In this document: positions 18,872 through 31,083 of the stretch, in pieces
Layout: each line of letters opens with the position of its first letter
Position numbering within the stretch: position 1 is the first letter of the stretch
Assembly (NCBI RefSeq): GCF_000759835.1
Contig: NZ_BBNB01000017.1
Location: 61,396-125,395 of the forward strand
Reading direction: 5' to 3'
Length of the DNA stretch: 64,000 nucleotides
Origin: Citrobacter sedlakii NBRC 105722
Lineage (GTDB): Bacteria; Pseudomonadota; Gammaproteobacteria; Enterobacterales; Enterobacteriaceae
Notes under the pieces: model-generated
What the model was told of the DNA's origin: nothing
Seen by the model: only the letters and a program-made list of their open reading frames with translations
The model's database searches: none
Translations under genes and position numbers: made by a program

Positions 18872-19798
18872 TTATCTGCCCCACTGACTTAAGATAATCC
18901 CTACAATAAACAGCAGGTTAGTCAGCAATGCCGCTTTTACGGTGCGTTCCAGCATGGGACGCATGGCCGCCGGGTCCATCTGGCGCATGACGTAACGCGA
19001 CTGTTTTACCAGCAGCGGCGCGGCCAGCAGGAACAGCCAGCCCCACGGACTTTGCAGGGAAAGCAGATTGAACAACGCCAGGCAGACCAGCGTTCCCATC
19101 AACAGACAGGCGTGATAACGGCGGGCGTTTACCGCGCCTAAGCGGACCACCAGCGTGTTTTTGCCGTTCTCGCGGTCGCTGTTGATATCACGCAGGTTAT
19201 TGATGTTCAATACCGCCGTTGCCAGCAGGCCGCAGGCGGTCGCTGGCAAAATCAACGCCGGGATTAAGGTGTGCGCCTGCAGGTACCAGCTTCCCATCAC
19301 GCTGAGCCAGCCGAAGAAAACCAGCACGGAAATATCACCCAGACCAATATAACCATACGGACGATTACCTACGGTGTAAGTGATGGCGGCGATAATCGAC
19401 AGCCCGCCGAGCACGAGGAAACCGACAAAATCAGTCAGGGTATGGCAAGCCACAGCCACCAACGCCAGCCCTGACAGGCAAATGAGCGCCACGGTGATAA
19501 TCAGCGCGCGTTTCATCTCCTGCTGGGTAATCACCCCTTTTTGCATTCCGCGCAGCGGCCCGATGCGGTCCGGCTTGTCGCTGCCTTTTACCGCGTCGCC
19601 ATAGTCATTGGCAAGATTCGACAGGATTTGCAGCAGCCCGGCGGTAATTAACGCCAGCAGAGCCACCAGCGGATCGAAATATCCCTGCCACCACGCCAGC
19701 GTGGTGCCGACGATAATGGCCGCGAAGGCCAGCGGCAGGGTTTTGGGTCGTAAACTTTCCAGCCAGGCCTGAGTGCGGCTAATGTGTTGTTCAGTCAT
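18872..19798 (-). CDS. menA: 1,4-dihydroxy-2-naphthoate polyprenyltransferase
   Basis: 308 residues from the ATG at 19798 (MTEQHISRTQAWLES). An in-frame ATG four codons upstream exists, but this start matches E. coli. MenA prenylates 1,4-dihydroxy-2-naphthoate with octaprenyl diphosphate to give demethylmenaquinone in the inner membrane. It is a UbiA-superfamily enzyme with eight to nine membrane helices. The two aspartate-rich Mg-diphosphate motifs are NDYGDAVKGSDKPDR (about 68-82) and NNLRDINSDRENGKNT (about 198-213). It lies downstream of hslU on the same strand after a 66-base gap. Confidence 0.97.
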   Translation of the reverse strand: MTEQHISRTQAWLESLRPKTLPLAFAAIIVGTTLAWWQGYFDPLVALLALITAGLLQILSNLANDYGDAVKGSDKPDRIGPLRGMQKGVITQQEMKRALIITVALICLSGLALVAVACHTLTDFVGFLVLGGLSIIAAITYTVGNRPYGYIGLGDISVLVFFGWLSVMGSWYLQAHTLIPALILPATACGLLATAVLNINNLRDINSDRENGKNTLVVRLGAVNARRYHACLLMGTLVCLALFNLLSLQSPWGWLFLLAAPLLVKQSRYVMRQMDPAAMRPMLERTVKAALLTNLLFIVGIILSQWGR

Positions 19799-19864
19799 AG
19801 TTAGCGCCAATAAAAATGGGGCCTTTCAGCCCCATCAACAGTGATGAAAATGCATTGAACGCGA

Positions 19865-21196
19865 TTATAAGATAAAACGGCTCAGATCTTCATCTGCGAC
19901 CAGCGCATCCAGATGTTTGCTCACATAATCCGCATCAATTGTTATGCTTTGGCCATTCAAATCGCTCGCATCGTAGGAAATATCTTCCATCAGACGCTCC
20001 AGAACGGTGTGCAAACGACGGGCGCCGATGTTCTCGGTGGTTTCGTTCACCTGCCATGCGGCTTCGGCAATGCGCTTAATACCGGAATCGGTAAACTCAA
20101 TGTTCACACCTTCGGTCGCCATCAGCGCTTTGTACTGAACGGTAACAGAAGCGTTCGGTTCGGTCAGAATGCGTTCGAAGTCGCTGGTGGTCAGCGCCTG
20201 AAGCTCAACGCGAATCGGCAGACGACCCTGCAGTTCCGGGATCAGGTCAGACGGTTTCGCCACCTGGAATGCGCCAGACGCGATAAACAGAATGTGATCG
20301 GTTTTGACCATACCGTGTTTGGTGGAGACGGTGCAGCCTTCCACCAGCGGCAGCAGGTCACGCTGTACGCCTTCACGGGAGACGTCCGGACCAGACGATT
20401 CGCCGCGCTTACAGATTTTGTCGATCTCGTCGATAAACACGATCCCGTGCTGCTCCACGGCGTCGATGGCATCCTGCTTAAGCTCTTCCGGATTCACCAG
20501 CTTGGCCGCTTCTTCTTCGATCAACAGCTTCATCGCGTCTTTGATTTTCAGCTTACGCGGTTTCTGTTTCTGTCCGCCGAGGTTCTGGAACATTGACTGC
20601 AGCTGGCTGGTCATCTCTTCCATTCCCGGCGGCGCCATGATTTCAACGCCCATTGGCGCTGCGGCAAGGTCGATCTCGATTTCTTTATCGTCGAGTTGGC
20701 CTTCACGCAGTTTTTTACGGAATGCCTGGCGCGCCGCAGACGGCTCGGCCTGCTGTTCCGCCTGGCCCCAGTTGTTTTTTGCCGGCGGGATCAGCACGTC
20801 GAGAATGCGCTCTTCCGCCATCTCTTCCGCGCGGTAGCGGTTTTTTTCGATCGCCTGTACGCGCACCATTTTGACGGCGGCGTCGGTGAGATCGCGAATA
20901 ATGGAGTCGACTTCTTTACCAACGTAGCCGACTTCGGTGAATTTGGTCGCTTCAACTTTGATGAACGGCGCGTTGGCCAGTTTCGCCAGACGACGGGCGA
21001 TCTCGGTTTTACCGACGCCGGTCGGGCCAATCATCAGGATATTTTTAGGCGTCACTTCATGGCGCAGCTCTTCGTCGAGCTGCATACGGCGCCAGCGGTT
21101 ACGCAGCGCAATCGCCACGGAGCGCTTGGCGTTATCCTGGCCGATGATGTGCTTGTTCAGTTCGCTGACGATTTCGCGTGGGGTCATTTCAGACAT
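19865..21196 (-). CDS. hslU: HslU, ATPase subunit of the HslVU protease
   Basis: 443 residues, AAA+ Clp/HSP100 family. It forms the hexameric unfoldase ring that feeds HslV. Walker A is GPTGVGKTE (about 57-65), the GYVGKEVDS pore-loop region is near 90, the family-specific I domain covers about 110-240, Walker B is IVFIDEIDK (about 252-260), and sensor 2 lies in GARRLHTV near 393. The C-terminal RFIL, which inserts between HslV subunits to activate it, is present. It is the second gene of hslVU, 9 bases after hslV. Confidence 0.98.
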   Translation of the reverse strand: MSEMTPREIVSELNKHIIGQDNAKRSVAIALRNRWRRMQLDEELRHEVTPKNILMIGPTGVGKTEIARRLAKLANAPFIKVEATKFTEVGYVGKEVDSIIRDLTDAAVKMVRVQAIEKNRYRAEEMAEERILDVLIPPAKNNWGQAEQQAEPSAARQAFRKKLREGQLDDKEIEIDLAAAPMGVEIMAPPGMEEMTSQLQSMFQNLGGQKQKPRKLKIKDAMKLLIEEEAAKLVNPEELKQDAIDAVEQHGIVFIDEIDKICKRGESSGPDVSREGVQRDLLPLVEGCTVSTKHGMVKTDHILFIASGAFQVAKPSDLIPELQGRLPIRVELQALTTSDFERILTEPNASVTVQYKALMATEGVNIEFTDSGIKRIAEAAWQVNETTENIGARRLHTVLERLMEDISYDASDLNGQSITIDADYVSKHLDALVADEDLSRFIL

Positions 21197-21205
21197 GGGA
21201 GATCC

Positions 21206-21736
21206 TTACGCTTTAGAGGTCAATTCTTCGATGGTGTGGAAGTGGTTGGTATAAATGCAGATATCGCCTGCAATATCCAACGCTTTTTCAGCAATGTCGC
21301 GAGCGCCGAGCTCGGTGTTTTCCAGCAGAGCGCGCGCCGCGGCCTGGGCGTAGGGACCGCCGGAGCCGATGGCAATCAGATCGTTTTCAGGCTGCACGAC
21401 GTCGCCATTACCGGTGATGATGAGCGACGCGGTTTCATCGGCAACCGCCAGCAGCGCTTCGAGCTTGCGCAGCATGCGGTCGGTACGCCAGTCTTTCGCC
21501 AGCTCAACGGCGGCTTTGACCAGGTGACCCTGATGCATTTCCAGCTTGCGCTCAAACAGTTCGAACAGCGTGAATGCGTCCGCGGTGCCGCCCGCAAAGC
21601 CCGCAATGACTTTGTCATTGTACAGGCGGCGCACTTTCTTCACGTTGCCTTTCATTACGGTATTACCCAGCGTGGCCTGGCCATCGCCGGCGATAACTAC
21701 ATGGCCGTTACGGCGTACGCTTACTATTGTTGTCAC
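21206..21736 (-). CDS. hslV: HslV, peptidase subunit of the HslVU protease
   Basis: 176 residues. It is a proteasome beta-type N-terminal threonine peptidase forming a double hexamer. After removal of Met1, Thr1 ([11 protein letters not shown]) is the nucleophile. The lysine at position 33 of the mature enzyme ([10 protein letters not shown]) and the motif [12 protein letters not shown] are in place. It degrades SulA, RcsA and misfolded proteins with HslU. It is the first gene of the heat-shock operon, with a textbook sigma32 promoter and a stem-loop in the 5' UTR. Confidence 0.98.
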   Translation of the reverse strand: MTTIVSVRRNGHVVIAGDGQATLGNTVMKGNVKKVRRLYNDKVIAGFAGGTADAFTLFELFERKLEMHQGHLVKAAVELAKDWRTDRMLRKLEALLAVADETASLIITGNGDVVQPENDLIAIGSGGPYAQAAARALLENTELGARDIAEKALDIAGDICIYTNHFHTIEELTSKA

Positions 21737-21770
21737 GAGCAGACCCCTTGGTTACAAATGCAGAATACAA

Positions 21771-21791
21771 GCCCCGCACGGTGTACGGGGC
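21771..21791 (-). promoter_or_regulatory. Stem-loop in the hslVU 5' UTR
   Basis: On the minus strand GCCCCG-TACACCGTG-CGGGGC forms a hairpin near the 5' end of the hslVU transcript. A 5' UTR stem-loop of this kind in E. coli is reported to raise hslVU mRNA stability. Confidence 0.7.
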
Positions 21792-21803
21792 ATAATGCAA
21801 CTA

Positions 21804-21831
21804 TAGATGGGGGGGATTTTGGGGGTTTCAA
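21804..21831 (-). promoter_or_regulatory. Sigma32 heat-shock promoter of hslVU
   Basis: The minus strand reads TTGAAA (21831-21826), then a 13-base spacer, then CCCCATCTA (21812-21804). This fits the sigma32 consensus CTTGAAA-N13-CCCCATNT. The -35 element overlaps the TGA stop codon of ftsN at 21828-21830. Confidence 0.88.
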
Positions 21832-22793
21832 CCCCCGGCGGCGAGTCGAATGCAGTTTGTGTGGCCAGCCATCTTCAGACGGCTCAGGGTGCTGTCGGCA
21901 TTTTCTTTGCCTTTCACCGGCCCGATAACCACGCGATTCCAGCCGTTGTTGGTGGTGATTTTGGAGTCAAAGCCTTCGAAAGCCAACTGGGCGCGCACGG
22001 TTTCCGCCTGTTCAGCGCCTTTAAAGGAACCGCATTGCACCATCCAGCGACGCTCGTCTTTTTTCTCAGCGGCAGGCTTAGGCGCATCTGGCGCACGGGA
22101 AATCGGCGCGGCCTGCTGCGTTTTAGGCTGCGAAGCGGCGGTATGCGCCGGTGTCTGCAACAGATCCTGATACGGCTGCTGGGACGCCGTTTGCTTCGGC
22201 TGCGAGGTTTGCTTCGGCGGCTGTTGTACCGGCGCTGGCTGAGCCGTACGCGTTTGCGGCTGTGTCTGGGTTCGCGGTTGCTGTACCGGCTGCGTGTACT
22301 GCTGCTCAACCTGACGCTGTTGAGCCTGACGTTGCAGCGTTTGCTGACGCTGTTCCGGCGTCTGCTCGTTCCACGGTACTTCGTTGAGCTGCGTAGGCTG
22401 CTGGCGCATATCTGCCTGCATCTGCGCCAGCAACTGTCGCTGTTCGTTGGTCAGTTGATCCGGTTTCATCACTTCACCGCCTGCGGACGGTTCCGTTGGC
22501 GCACGTACGCCAGGCTGGCGGCTTTCCAGCTCCTTGATGTAGCGCCAGCGCTCTTCCGGCTTCGGCGGCAGCCCGTTGCCCGTCACTTTCTGGCTCTGCA
22601 ACGTTTCTGATTCTTCTTTTTTGTGATGCGTGATGAAGTACAGACCACCGATAAAGGCCACAAGGACGGCGGCGGCAATGGCGACCATTGCGGGCGAAAC
22701 CGCGGACGTGTTGCGTTGCTTTTTCCGTGAGGTGCTCTTTTTGCGCCGCGAAGGTGCCGGTTGGCCGCGACGTACATAATCTCGTTGTGCCAC
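21828..22793 (-). CDS. ftsN: Divisome activator FtsN
   Basis: 321 residues. It is a bitopic membrane protein whose arrival triggers septal peptidoglycan synthesis through FtsA and FtsQLB. A short basic cytoplasmic tail (RRGQPAPSRRKKSTSRKKQR) precedes the membrane helix (about 33-54). A periplasmic stretch with the essential helices around residues 60-120 follows. A long glutamine/proline-rich linker leads to a C-terminal SPOR domain (about 243-321; RRWMVQCGSFKGAEQAE) that binds denuded glycans. It is two residues longer than E. coli FtsN as I recall it, the difference being in the linker. It lies between cytR and hslV on the same strand. Confidence 0.97.
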   Translation of the reverse strand: MAQRDYVRRGQPAPSRRKKSTSRKKQRNTSAVSPAMVAIAAAVLVAFIGGLYFITHHKKEESETLQSQKVTGNGLPPKPEERWRYIKELESRQPGVRAPTEPSAGGEVMKPDQLTNEQRQLLAQMQADMRQQPTQLNEVPWNEQTPEQRQQTLQRQAQQRQVEQQYTQPVQQPRTQTQPQTRTAQPAPVQQPPKQTSQPKQTASQQPYQDLLQTPAHTAASQPKTQQAAPISRAPDAPKPAAEKKDERRWMVQCGSFKGAEQAETVRAQLAFEGFDSKITTNNGWNRVVIGPVKGKENADSTLSRLKMAGHTNCIRLAAGG

Positions 22794-22823
22794 TATCGTT
22801 TCGCTGTATTTATTCGTTCGTCA

Positions 22824-22850
22824 GCCCGCCATGTTACTTAAGCGGCGGGC
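22824..22850 (-). terminator. Hairpin between cytR and ftsN
   Basis: GCCCGCC at 22824-22830 pairs with GGCGGGC at 22844-22850, 30 bases downstream of the cytR stop. The U-rich tail on the minus strand is poor, so termination may be partial and allow read-through to ftsN. Confidence 0.5.
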
Positions 22851-22879
22851 CTTTGACCAGACGCGGGTGTCTGAAAGGT

Positions 22880-23905
22880 TTACGTTAAGGCGCGAGTGGA
22901 GCCCCTGAGGATCAGTTCGCAGTCCATTAAACGCGAGCCGCTGCTCACATTTTGCCCCTGCATCTGATCGAGCAACAGCAGCATTGCTTCGCAGCCGATT
23001 TGGAAACGCGGCTGTGCGACCGTCGTCAGCGGCGGATCGCAAAATTCTGACAGGGCGATATTGTCGAAGCCAATGATCGACAGATCGTTTGGCACTTTCA
23101 TTCCCTGGCGTTTGGCCCAGGAGAGCGCGCCTAACGCCATCACATCGCTATGGCAGAATACCGCCGTCGGCGGCTGAGGCAGCGACATCAGCTGTTTTAA
23201 CGCATTGCCCCCCGCTTCGTAAGTGAAGTCGCCACGGGCGATATAGTGCGGGTCGACGGTAATGCCGCAGCGGCGCAACGCCTGTACATAACCCTGCAGG
23301 CGATAATGGCACAGCGGCATCTCTTCCGGCCCGGCAATACACCCGATGCGCTGATGCCCCAGCTCATGTAAATAATTCACGGCATCAAAGGCGGCGGTCA
23401 GGTTATCGATATGTACCGTAGGAAGTTCCAGCTCTGGGGCAAATTCGTTTGCCATCACCATCGGCGGCAGATTGCGCTGTTCTTCAATACTGGCGTCAAA
23501 CGGCAGGCGCGAACCGAGCAGCAGCATCCCGTCGATTTGCTTGGTGATGATCAGGTTAACGAACGTTTTTTCCTGCTGGTTCTGATGCGCGCAGTCGCCA
23601 ATGAGCACCAGATAGCCATGACTTGCGGCGGTGATCTCAATGCCACGGATGATCTCGCTAAAGAAGGGATCGCAAATATCCGGCACAATCACCAGGATCG
23701 TCCGTGATTCATTTCGTTTAACGTTGCGTCCCGCCGCCTGCGGTAAATAGCCTACTTCCATTGCGGCCTGTTCGACCCGGTTTCGGGTGGACTGGGAGAC
23801 TTTTTCCGGGTTCATCAGCGCGCGGGACACGGTTGCCGTTGAGACTTTCGCCTTCTCGGCAACATCTTTCATTGTAGCGGCAACAACCTGCTTCTTCGGT
23901 TTCAC
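22880..23905 (-). CDS. cytR: CytR, LacI-family repressor of nucleoside uptake and catabolism
   Basis: 341 residues. The N-terminal LacI helix-turn-helix reads TMKDVAEKAKVSTATVSRAL (about 11-30). A type 1 periplasmic-binding-like ligand domain binds cytidine. CytR represses deo, udp, cdd, nupC/nupG and tsx promoters by protein-protein contacts with CRP, with cytidine as inducer. The ligand-domain signatures (VIVPDICDPFFSEIIRGIE, HIDNLTAAFDAVNYL, GFDNIALSEFCDPPLTTV) match E. coli CytR. It is upstream of ftsN on the same strand. Confidence 0.97.
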   Translation of the reverse strand: MKPKKQVVAATMKDVAEKAKVSTATVSRALMNPEKVSQSTRNRVEQAAMEVGYLPQAAGRNVKRNESRTILVIVPDICDPFFSEIIRGIEITAASHGYLVLIGDCAHQNQQEKTFVNLIITKQIDGMLLLGSRLPFDASIEEQRNLPPMVMANEFAPELELPTVHIDNLTAAFDAVNYLHELGHQRIGCIAGPEEMPLCHYRLQGYVQALRRCGITVDPHYIARGDFTYEAGGNALKQLMSLPQPPTAVFCHSDVMALGALSWAKRQGMKVPNDLSIIGFDNIALSEFCDPPLTTVAQPRFQIGCEAMLLLLDQMQGQNVSSGSRLMDCELILRGSTRALT

Positions 23906-24061
23906 TCTTTCTCCTCGCCAGGGTAATCCGGCGCAGCACTATCCCTGTTGAAATCACATCGAAAACATTTTTATCAGATAGCGAATGGAAACGGTTACAG
24001 AATTTTCATAAAAAGTGTGATGGGTGTTGAATTTTACGATCCGCCTCGCATCGTGAAGGCG

Positions 24062-26323
<2,262 letters not shown>

Positions 26324-26508
26324 TCAGTTTGCATGAGCTGGCTAATTTCTGTATGATTCGCCGCCTTTGATGCAAATTGATCGCGTCAAAAATTGACCAT
26401 TACCCGAGAATTTCGCGCTGCTGGTGTAGAGTGGAAGGCGACGGGAAATAATTAACATCGCGTGGTGTCTGGCGTTAGGGCTGGAAGAGCGACGCGGCCT
26501 TAAACTGA

Positions 26509-26730
<222 letters not shown>

Positions 26731-26751
26731 GATTCTGCTGTCAAAGAAAAA

Positions 26752-26774
26752 AGCGCCGAAAGGCGCTTTTTTTG
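26752..26774. terminator. Bidirectional terminator between rpmE and metJ
   Basis: AGCGCC-GAAA-GGCGCT has A-rich sequence on one side and TTTTTTT on the other (26767-26774). It is symmetric and can terminate both converging genes. Confidence 0.88.
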
Positions 26775-26784
26775 TCTCTGTAAA

Positions 26785-27102
26785 TCAGTATTCCCACGTC
26801 TCCGGATCGATACCCAGTTCACGCATGATTTCTTTTGCCGCTTCCGGGATCTCGTCGCTGCGCTCTTTTCGCAAATCTTCATCGTTCGGAAGAGGTTGCC
26901 CGGTAAAGGCGTGCAAAAACGCTTCGCACAGCAGCTCGCTGTTGGTGGCGTGACGCAGGTTGTTCACCTGACGACGCGTACGTTCATCGGTGAGGATTTT
27001 TAACACCTTCAGAGGAATGGAAACCGTAATTTTCTTAACTTGTTCACTCTTCTTACCGTGCTCAGCGTATGGGCTGATATATTCGCCGCTCCATTCAGCC
27101 AT
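26785..27102 (-). CDS. metJ: Methionine repressor MetJ
   Basis: 105 residues, a ribbon-helix-helix dimer that uses S-adenosylmethionine as corepressor. The beta-strand that enters the DNA groove is [15 protein letters not shown] (about 22-36), followed by the helices [25 protein letters not shown]. The protein is nearly identical to E. coli MetJ. It is divergent from metBL, and tandem met boxes lie between them, so MetJ also controls its own transcription. Confidence 0.98.
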   Translation of the reverse strand: MAEWSGEYISPYAEHGKKSEQVKKITVSIPLKVLKILTDERTRRQVNNLRHATNSELLCEAFLHAFTGQPLPNDEDLRKERSDEIPEAAKEIMRELGIDPETWEY

Positions 27103-27283
27103 GAGATACCTTAATCCTCTTTGTCATTAATATGGGGCCAGACCACACGCGGTGTGGCTATCAGCCGGAATTCCGCATAGTTTACCGTACAGGCGATCCC
27201 ATGACACGGGTAAAGCGCCTGTAGTTGTGCGCTAATGCATATAATTTTAACGGCTATTTGCTGTTTGCTCAATCTATACGCAA

Positions 27284-27315
27284 AGAAGTTTAGATGTCCA
27301 GATGTATTGACGTCT
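27284..27315. promoter_or_regulatory. MetJ operator upstream of metB: four met boxes
   Basis: Four adjacent 8-bp units resemble AGACGTCT: AGAAGTTT, AGATGTCC, AGATGTAT and TGACGTCT, in uninterrupted register. They lie 63 bases before the metB start. MetJ-SAM dimers bind such arrays cooperatively. Confidence 0.85.
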
Positions 27316-27377
27316 ATTGTCACAATGTTTACTCTGAAGCCTGACTTTTCACCGACTCAGCTCAGGAACACCCTAAC

Positions 27378-28538
27378 ATGACGCGTAAACAGGCCACCAT
27401 CGCAGTGCGTAGCGGGTTAAATGACGACGAACAGTACGGTTGTGTCGTCCCGCCGATTCATCTTTCCAGCACCTACAATTTCACCGGTTTTAATGAACCT
27501 CGCGCTCATGACTATTCTCGCCGCGGCAACCCGACGCGCGATGTGGTTCAGCGTGCGCTGGCGGAACTGGAAGGCGGTGCGGGCGCGGTGTTGACCAATA
27601 CCGGCATGTCGGCGATCCATCTGGTGACGACGGTATTCCTGAAGCCTGGCGACCTGCTGGTGGCGCCGCACGACTGCTATGGCGGCAGCTATCGCCTGTT
27701 TGACAGTCTGGCGAAGCGGGGGTGCTATCGCGTCCTGTTTGTCGACCAGGGCAACGAGCAAGCGCTACGGGCCGCGCTGGCGGAAAAACCGAAGCTGGTA
27801 CTGGTAGAAAGCCCGAGTAATCCGCTGTTACGCGTGGTGGATATTGCGAAGATCTGCCAGTTGGCGCGGGACGCCGGGGCGGTGAGCGTCGTCGATAACA
27901 CGTTTTTAAGCCCAGCGTTGCAAAATCCGCTGGCATTGGGCGCCGATCTGGTGTTGCATTCATGCACGAAATATCTGAATGGTCACTCTGACGTGGTGGC
28001 GGGCGTGGTGATTGCGAAAGATCCGGATACCGTTACTGAACTGGCATGGTGGGCGAATAATATCGGCGTCACCGGTAGCGCCTTTGACAGCTATTTGCTG
28101 CTGCGCGGGCTGCGCACGCTGTCGCCGCGCATGGAAGTGGCGCAGCGTAACGCGCAGGCGATTGTCGATTACCTGCAAACCCAGCCGCTGGTGAAAAAAC
28201 TGTATCATCCATCACTGCCGGAAAATCAGGGCCATGAAATTGCCGCGCGCCAGCAAAAAGGCTTTGGCGCGATGTTGAGTTTTGAACTGGATGGCGATGA
28301 GCAGACGCTGCGTCGTTTCCTCGGCGGGCTGTCGTTGTTTACGCTGGCGGAATCCTTAGGGGGAGTGGAAAGTTTGATCTCTCACGCCGCGACGATGACC
28401 CATGCAGGCATGGCGCCCGAGGCGCGCGCTGCCGCCGGGATCTCCGAGACGCTGCTGCGTATCTCCACCGGTATTGAAGATGGCGAAGATTTAATTGCCG
28501 ACCTGGAAAATGGCTTCCGGGCTGCAAACAAGGGGTAA
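27378..28538 (+). CDS. metB: Cystathionine gamma-synthase
   Basis: 386 residues, a pyridoxal phosphate enzyme of the Cys/Met metabolism family. It condenses O-succinylhomoserine with cysteine to form cystathionine. The cofactor lysine is in LHSCTKYLNGHSD (about residue 198). YSRRGNPTRDV, the substrate-loop LTNTGMSAIHL and VVDNTFLSPALQNPL are typical. It is the first gene of metBL; metL starts two bases after its stop. It is repressed by MetJ through the upstream boxes. Confidence 0.98.
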   Translation: MTRKQATIAVRSGLNDDEQYGCVVPPIHLSSTYNFTGFNEPRAHDYSRRGNPTRDVVQRALAELEGGAGAVLTNTGMSAIHLVTTVFLKPGDLLVAPHDCYGGSYRLFDSLAKRGCYRVLFVDQGNEQALRAALAEKPKLVLVESPSNPLLRVVDIAKICQLARDAGAVSVVDNTFLSPALQNPLALGADLVLHSCTKYLNGHSDVVAGVVIAKDPDTVTELAWWANNIGVTGSAFDSYLLLRGLRTLSPRMEVAQRNAQAIVDYLQTQPLVKKLYHPSLPENQGHEIAARQQKGFGAMLSFELDGDEQTLRRFLGGLSLFTLAESLGGVESLISHAATMTHAGMAPEARAAAGISETLLRISTGIEDGEDLIADLENGFRAANKG

Positions 28539-28540
28539 AC

Positions 28541-30973
28541 ATGAGTGTGATTGCGCAGGCAGGGGCGAAGGGTCGCCAACTGCATAAATTTGGTGGCAGT
28601 AGTCTGGCTGACGTGAAGTGTTATCTGCGCGTGGCGGGCATTATGGCGGAATACTCACAGCCTGACGATATGATGGTGGTTTCCGCCGCAGGCAGCACCA
28701 CCAACCAGTTGATTAGCTGGCTGAAACTCAGTCAGACCGATCGCCTCTCTGCGCATCAGGTGCAACAAACCCTTCGTCGCTATCAGTGCGATCTAATCAG
28801 CGGTCTGCTGCCTGCCGATGTGGCGGACAGTTTGATCAGTCTGTTCATCAGCGACCTGGAACGTCTGGCGGCGCTGCTGGACAGCGGCGTCACCGATGCG
28901 GTCTACGCGGAAGTGGTCGGCCACGGCGAAGTCTGGTCCGCGCGGCTGATGTCCGCGGTACTCAATCAGCAGGGAATGGAATCCGCCTGGCTGGACGCGC
29001 GCGAATTTCTCCGCGCCGAGCGCGCCGCGCAGCCGCAGGTCGACGAAGGTTTATCTTATCCGTTGTTGCAACAGTTGCTGGTGCAGCATCCGGGCAAACG
29101 TCTGGTGGTCACGGGTTTTATCAGCCGCAGCAATGCGGGTGAAACGGTACTGCTGGGGCGCAACGGTTCTGACTACTCGGCGACGCAGATAGGCGCGCTG
29201 GCGGGCGTTTCCCGGGTCACCATCTGGAGCGACGTCGCCGGGGTTTACAGCGCCGATCCGCGCAAGGTGAAAGATGCCTGCCTGCTGCCCCTGTTGCGTC
29301 TGGATGAAGCCAGCGAGCTGGCGCGTCTGGCCGCGCCGGTGCTGCACGCGCGCACGCTTCAGCCCGTTTCCGGCAGCGATATCGATCTGCAATTACGCTG
29401 TAGCTACACGCCGGATCAGGGGTCCACGCGCATTGAACGTGTGCTGGCCTCCGGGACAGGCGCGCGTATCGTTACCAGTCATGATGATGTGTGCCTGATT
29501 GAGTTTCAGGTGCCCGCGAGCCAGGACTTTAAGCTGGCGTATAAGGATATCGACCAGATCCTGAAACGCGCGCAGGTGCGTCCGCTGGCGGTGGGCGTCC
29601 ATCACGATCGTCAACTGCTTCAGTTCTGTTACACCTCTGAAGTCGCCGACAGCGCGCTGAGGATCCTTGACGAGGCGGGCTTACCGGGAGAACTGCGCCT
29701 GCGGCAGGGGCTTGCGCTGGTGGCAATGGTCGGCGCGGGGGTCACCCGCAACCCGCTGCACTGCCACCGTTTTTGGCAGCAACTAAAAGGTCAGCCGGTC
29801 GAGTTCACCTGGCAATCGGAAGAGGGCATCAGCCTGGTCGCGGTGTTACGTACAGGCCCGACCGAAAGCCTGATTCAGGGCTTACATCAGTCTCTTTTCC
29901 GCGCCGAAAAGCGTATCGGTCTGGTGCTGTTTGGTAAGGGCAACATTGGCTCCCGTTGGCTGGAACTGTTTGCCCGCGAGCAGAGCACGTTGTCGGCGCG
30001 TACCGGGTTTGAATTTGTGCTGGCGGGCGTGGTGGACAGTCGCCGCAGCCTGCTGAACTACGAAGGACTGGATGCCAGCCGTGCGCTGGCGTTCTTTGGC
30101 GACGAAGCCGTTGAACAGGATGAAGAGTCGCTGTTTTTATGGATGCGCGCGCACCCCTACGATGATCTGGTGGTGCTGGACGTGACGGCGAGCGAGCAAC
30201 TGGCGGATCAATATCTCGACTTTGCCAGCCATGGTTTTCACGTTATCAGCGCCAATAAACTGGCCGGGGCGAGCAACAGTGACAAGTACCGGCAAATTCA
30301 CGACGCGTTTGATAAAACGGGTCGCCACTGGCTGTATAACGCCACCGTGGGGGCCGGATTGCCGATCAACCATACCGTGCGCGATCTCATCGACAGTGGC
30401 GATACCATTTTGTCGATCAGTGGGATCTTCTCCGGTACGCTCTCGTGGCTGTTCCTGCAGTTTGACGGCACCGTGCCGTTCACCGAACTGGTGGATCAGG
30501 CCTGGCAGCAGGGGCTGACCGAGCCGGACCCGCGTGTGGATCTGTCCGGTAAAGACGTGATGCGTAAGCTGGTGATTCTGGCACGTGAAGCAGGTTACGA
30601 TATCGAGCCGGATCAGGTGCGCGTCGAGTCGTTGGTACCCGCGCATTGCGAAGAGGGCTCCATCGACCATTTCTTTGAAAACGGCGATGAGCTGAATGAG
30701 CAGATGGTTCAGCGTCTGGAGGCCGCCCGCGAGATGGGACTGGTGCTGCGCTACGTGGCGCGTTTTGACGCTAACGGTAAAGCGCGCGTTGGCGTCGAAG
30801 CCGTGCGCCCGGAGCATCCGCTGGCGGCGCTGCTGCCGTGTGATAACGTGTTTGCCATCGAAAGCCGCTGGTATCGCGACAACCCGCTGGTGATCCGCGG
30901 GCCGGGCGCGGGACGCGACGTGACCGCCGGGGCGATTCAGTCGGACATCAACCGTCTGGCGCAACTGTTATAA
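28541..30973 (+). CDS. metL: Bifunctional aspartokinase II / homoserine dehydrogenase II
   Basis: 810 residues, the same as E. coli MetL. The N-terminal aspartokinase domain (about 10-280) begins with KFGGSSLADV and contains GRNGSDYSATQ. Degenerate ACT-like regulatory segments follow (about 310-450). The C-terminal homoserine dehydrogenase has the NAD(P) fold LVLFGKGNIGSRWLELF (about 463-479) and the catalytic region NATVGAGLPI and LSGKDVMRKL. It catalyses the first and third steps from aspartate to homoserine for methionine synthesis. It is not feedback-inhibited allosterically in E. coli; control is by MetJ. Confidence 0.98.
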   Translation: MSVIAQAGAKGRQLHKFGGSSLADVKCYLRVAGIMAEYSQPDDMMVVSAAGSTTNQLISWLKLSQTDRLSAHQVQQTLRRYQCDLISGLLPADVADSLISLFISDLERLAALLDSGVTDAVYAEVVGHGEVWSARLMSAVLNQQGMESAWLDAREFLRAERAAQPQVDEGLSYPLLQQLLVQHPGKRLVVTGFISRSNAGETVLLGRNGSDYSATQIGALAGVSRVTIWSDVAGVYSADPRKVKDACLLPLLRLDEASELARLAAPVLHARTLQPVSGSDIDLQLRCSYTPDQGSTRIERVLASGTGARIVTSHDDVCLIEFQVPASQDFKLAYKDIDQILKRAQVRPLAVGVHHDRQLLQFCYTSEVADSALRILDEAGLPGELRLRQGLALVAMVGAGVTRNPLHCHRFWQQLKGQPVEFTWQSEEGISLVAVLRTGPTESLIQGLHQSLFRAEKRIGLVLFGKGNIGSRWLELFAREQSTLSARTGFEFVLAGVVDSRRSLLNYEGLDASRALAFFGDEAVEQDEESLFLWMRAHPYDDLVVLDVTASEQLADQYLDFASHGFHVISANKLAGASNSDKYRQIHDAFDKTGRHWLYNATVGAGLPINHTVRDLIDSGDTILSISGIFSGTLSWLFLQFDGTVPFTELVDQAWQQGLTEPDPRVDLSGKDVMRKLVILAREAGYDIEPDQVRVESLVPAHCEEGSIDHFFENGDELNEQMVQRLEAAREMGLVLRYVARFDANGKARVGVEAVRPEHPLAALLPCDNVFAIESRWYRDNPLVIRGPGAGRDVTAGAIQSDINRLAQLL

Positions 30974-30980
30974 CCTGTGT

Positions 30981-31018
30981 TGCAGGCCGGAGGGCGGTTT
31001 CGCCTTATCCGGCTGCAT
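30981..31018. repeat. REP-like palindrome after metL
   Basis: GCAGGCCGGAGGGCGG and CGCCTTATCCGGCTGC form an imperfect REP-type palindrome eight bases after the metL stop, in a convergent gap. Confidence 0.7.
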
Positions 31019-31083
31019 CAGCGTTGTCATCGGGCGCGATACCGGCTGGCGATTCATGTAATTTGCCTGTGGTCGACGCTATT

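Noticed and set aside
20696..21928. 410-codon open frame antisense to hslU, hslV and ftsN
   Set aside because: It spans three conserved genes and their promoter. The translation is compositionally odd and matches no family.
30137..30964. 275-codon open frame antisense to metL
   Set aside because: Shadow of the homoserine dehydrogenase domain coding sequence.
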